From positions 1 through 64,000 of the forward strand of contig JACPCW010000073.1 in assembly GCA_016184365.1 (NCBI GenBank): a DNA stretch of 64,000 bases, in the 5' to 3' direction. The DNA comes from Candidatus Rokuibacteriota bacterium. Lineage in GTDB: Bacteria; Methylomirabilota; Methylomirabilia; Rokubacteriales; CSP1-6. The position numbers and the translations under genes were made by a program. The first letter of the stretch is position 1. Each line of letters starts with the position of its first letter. Below the pieces are notes generated by a model. It did not search any database. It worked only from the letters and a program-made list of their open reading frames with translations, and was not told where the DNA came from. Positions 62,743 through 64,000 of the stretch are shown piece by piece.

Positions 62743-64000
62743 TCACAGCCGCAGCGCGCCCGGATCCCGATTGCAGACGTCGAGCGCGGTCAGCGCGAGG
62801 ACCTGCGTCACCCGCACCATCTCGCTGACGATCACGCAGCTGTCGTCGCCGTCCGGCCCGCCGCGCTCGACGCCCGGCCCGTAGAGCAGGCACGGGATGC
62901 CGGCCTTCCACAGATGGCAGGTGTCGTCCGCGCTGTACGAAAACGGCAACACGGTGCCGATCGCCTTCGGCTCCCGGCCCGTGACCGCGCGGTAACTCTG
63001 CGCCACCGCCTGCACGATCGGCGCGTCGACCGGCACGTCGAGCGGATCCATGACGAGGCGGCGCCGTCCCTTGAAGCGGTCCGGCGGCGGAATCTCGATC
63101 TCGTACCGCAGCTCGGGATCGCGTGCGGCCAGCGGATCGAGCGCGCGTCGAACGTCCGCGAGAATCGACTCGACGGTCATCCCGGGCACGAAATGGACGT
63201 CGACGAGGATCGTGCACAGGTCGGGGATGTACGGCGGCTCGACGAGCACGTAGTCGCGGCCGCGCCCGCCGATGATGCTGCCGACGTTGAGCCGCGGGAA
63301 CGCCGGCAGATCGGGCCGCGGCACGTGGCGGAACGCGACGTTGCGAAGCGCGTCGACGACCGCCGTCATCTTCCGGATCGCGTTCACGGTGCCGTCGAGA
63401 CGACCGATGTGACCGGTGACGCCGTACGTATGGATGGCGAAGTGCACGATGCCCGAATGCACCGTCACCAGATGATCGGCGCCGAACGGCTCCGCGACGA
63501 CGGCGGCATCGGTGCGGACGCCCTGCTCCATCAGGTAGTGCGTGCCCTCGCCGCCCTGCGTCTCACCGGCGACGCACGCCACGACCAGGTCGCCGCGCAG
63601 CGACACGCCCGACCGGCGAATCGCCTCGGCGGCCATGATGATGCTCGCGAGGCCGCCCTTCATGTTCTGCACGCCGTGGCCGTAGAGCCGGTCGCCGTCG
63701 AGCACCGGCGTCCACGGGTCGCGCTTCCACCGCATCGTGAGCGCGTTGATGTCGGTGTGACCGTTCAGCATGAGACTCGCGCCGCCACCCGATCCCCGGA
63801 GCGTGGCGATCGTCTGGAAGCGCCCGGGCTCGATCTCCTGCAGGTCGACGTGATAACCGCGGGCGCGGAAGAAGTCGGCGAGGAAGCGCGCGACCGGTGT
63901 CTCCTCCGTCTTGAAGCTCGGAATGCGGATGAGCGCGCTGGCGAGGTCGATCAGCGCCGTGCGATCGACTTCGGCGAGGACCCGTTGCGCGAGATCTGTC
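62743..64000 (-). CDS. M20 family peptidase (ArgE/DapE type), 5' partial
   Basis: The ORF track starts at an internal Met (63771), but the frame continues to the window edge: DLASALIRIPSFKTEETPVA is the usual N-terminus of ArgE/DapE proteins, so only some residues are missing. Metal ligands: LMLNGHTDINAL (His, Asp), VACVAGETQGGEGTHYL (Glu pair region) and the C-terminal SADDTCHLWKAGIPCLLYGPG. A dimerisation domain occupies the middle. It hydrolyses an N-acyl or peptide bond, substrate unknown. Probably processes what the adjacent importer brings in (inference). Confidence 0.9.
   Translation of the reverse strand, partial: TDLAQRVLAEVDRTALIDLASALIRIPSFKTEETPVARFLADFFRARGYHVDLQEIEPGRFQTIATLRGSGGGASLMLNGHTDINALTMRWKRDPWTPVLDGDRLYGHGVQNMKGGLASIIMAAEAIRRSGVSLRGDLVVACVAGETQGGEGTHYLMEQGVRTDAAVVAEPFGADHLVTVHSGIVHFAIHTYGVTGHIGRLDGTVNAIRKMTAVVDALRNVAFRHVPRPDLPAFPRLNVGSIIGGRGRDYVLVEPPYIPDLCTILVDVHFVPGMTVESILADVRRALDPLAARDPELRYEIEIPPPDRFKGRRRLVMDPLDVPVDAPIVQAVAQSYRAVTGREPKAIGTVLPFSYSADDTCHLWKAGIPCLLYGPGVERGGPDGDDSCVIVSEMVRVTQVLALTALDVCNRDPGALRL

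Overview
The window is very GC-rich and densely packed with genes. Many genes share 4-bp start/stop overlaps (ATGA, GTGA). Marker genes such as rRNA, tRNA and ribosomal proteins are absent. The repertoire is rich in CaiB/BaiF CoA-transferases, luciferase-like oxidoreductases, M20 amidohydrolases, Uma2 nucleases and a peptide-type ABC importer. That fits a soil or subsurface bacterium of the Rokubacteria/Methylomirabilota kind, but this placement is inference from gene content only.

Layout. 1-4.5 kb: alpha/beta hydrolase, RDD membrane protein, M20 amidohydrolase and a tandem pair of Uma2 nucleases. 4.5-14 kb: MFS transporter and VOC protein, then a long minus-strand operon: ThDP enzyme, CoA-transferase, small membrane protein, polysaccharide deacetylase, acyl-CoA dehydrogenase, two methyltransferases and a broken O-methyltransferase. 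14-24.7 kb: SpoU/TrmH rRNA methyltransferase, then a defence-type island with VapBC, a three-gene type III-like restriction-modification operon (adenine methyltransferase, OLD-like ATPase, DEAH helicase-nuclease) and a DUF222-HNH endonuclease. 25-30 kb: MarR-adaptor-RND efflux operon with a recognisable promoter/operator. 30-33.5 kb: two luciferase-like oxidoreductases around a broken molybdopterin oxidoreductase. 33.5-41.6 kb: carboxymuconolactone decarboxylase-like protein, a MerB-like protein, a tartrate/malate-type dehydrogenase, a giant DUF748/AsmA-like protein, a GNAT remnant and a cyclase-family hydrolase. 41.6-47.2 kb: PPOX protein, epimerase, YbaK deacylase, DUF1028 protein, an intact molybdopterin oxidoreductase and a third Uma2. 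47.2-54 kb: a CydDC-like fused ABC exporter, a homocysteine methyltransferase-MTHFR fusion and an MFS transporter. 54-58 kb: amidase, ABM monooxygenase and CoA-ester lyase, divergent from a second CoA-transferase. 58-64 kb: class III cyclase, peptide-type ABC importer genes and an edge-truncated M20 peptidase.

Most notable observation. The MerB-like gene at 33926-34627 has an in-frame TGA exactly where organomercurial lyase MerB has its catalytic Cys159. Right after the TGA is a stem-loop with a GGUC apical loop at nearly the same distance as in the E. coli fdhF SECIS. The simplest reading is a selenocysteine-containing MerB homologue.

Second, five copies of a ~74-bp intergenic repeat fold into two hairpins with compensatory base changes, and they mislead start-codon calls in three genes. 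Third, the window carries several decayed or truncated genes (at about 3.1, 4.4, 6.5, 31-32.5, 40.5 and 58.1 kb), mostly at operon joints.
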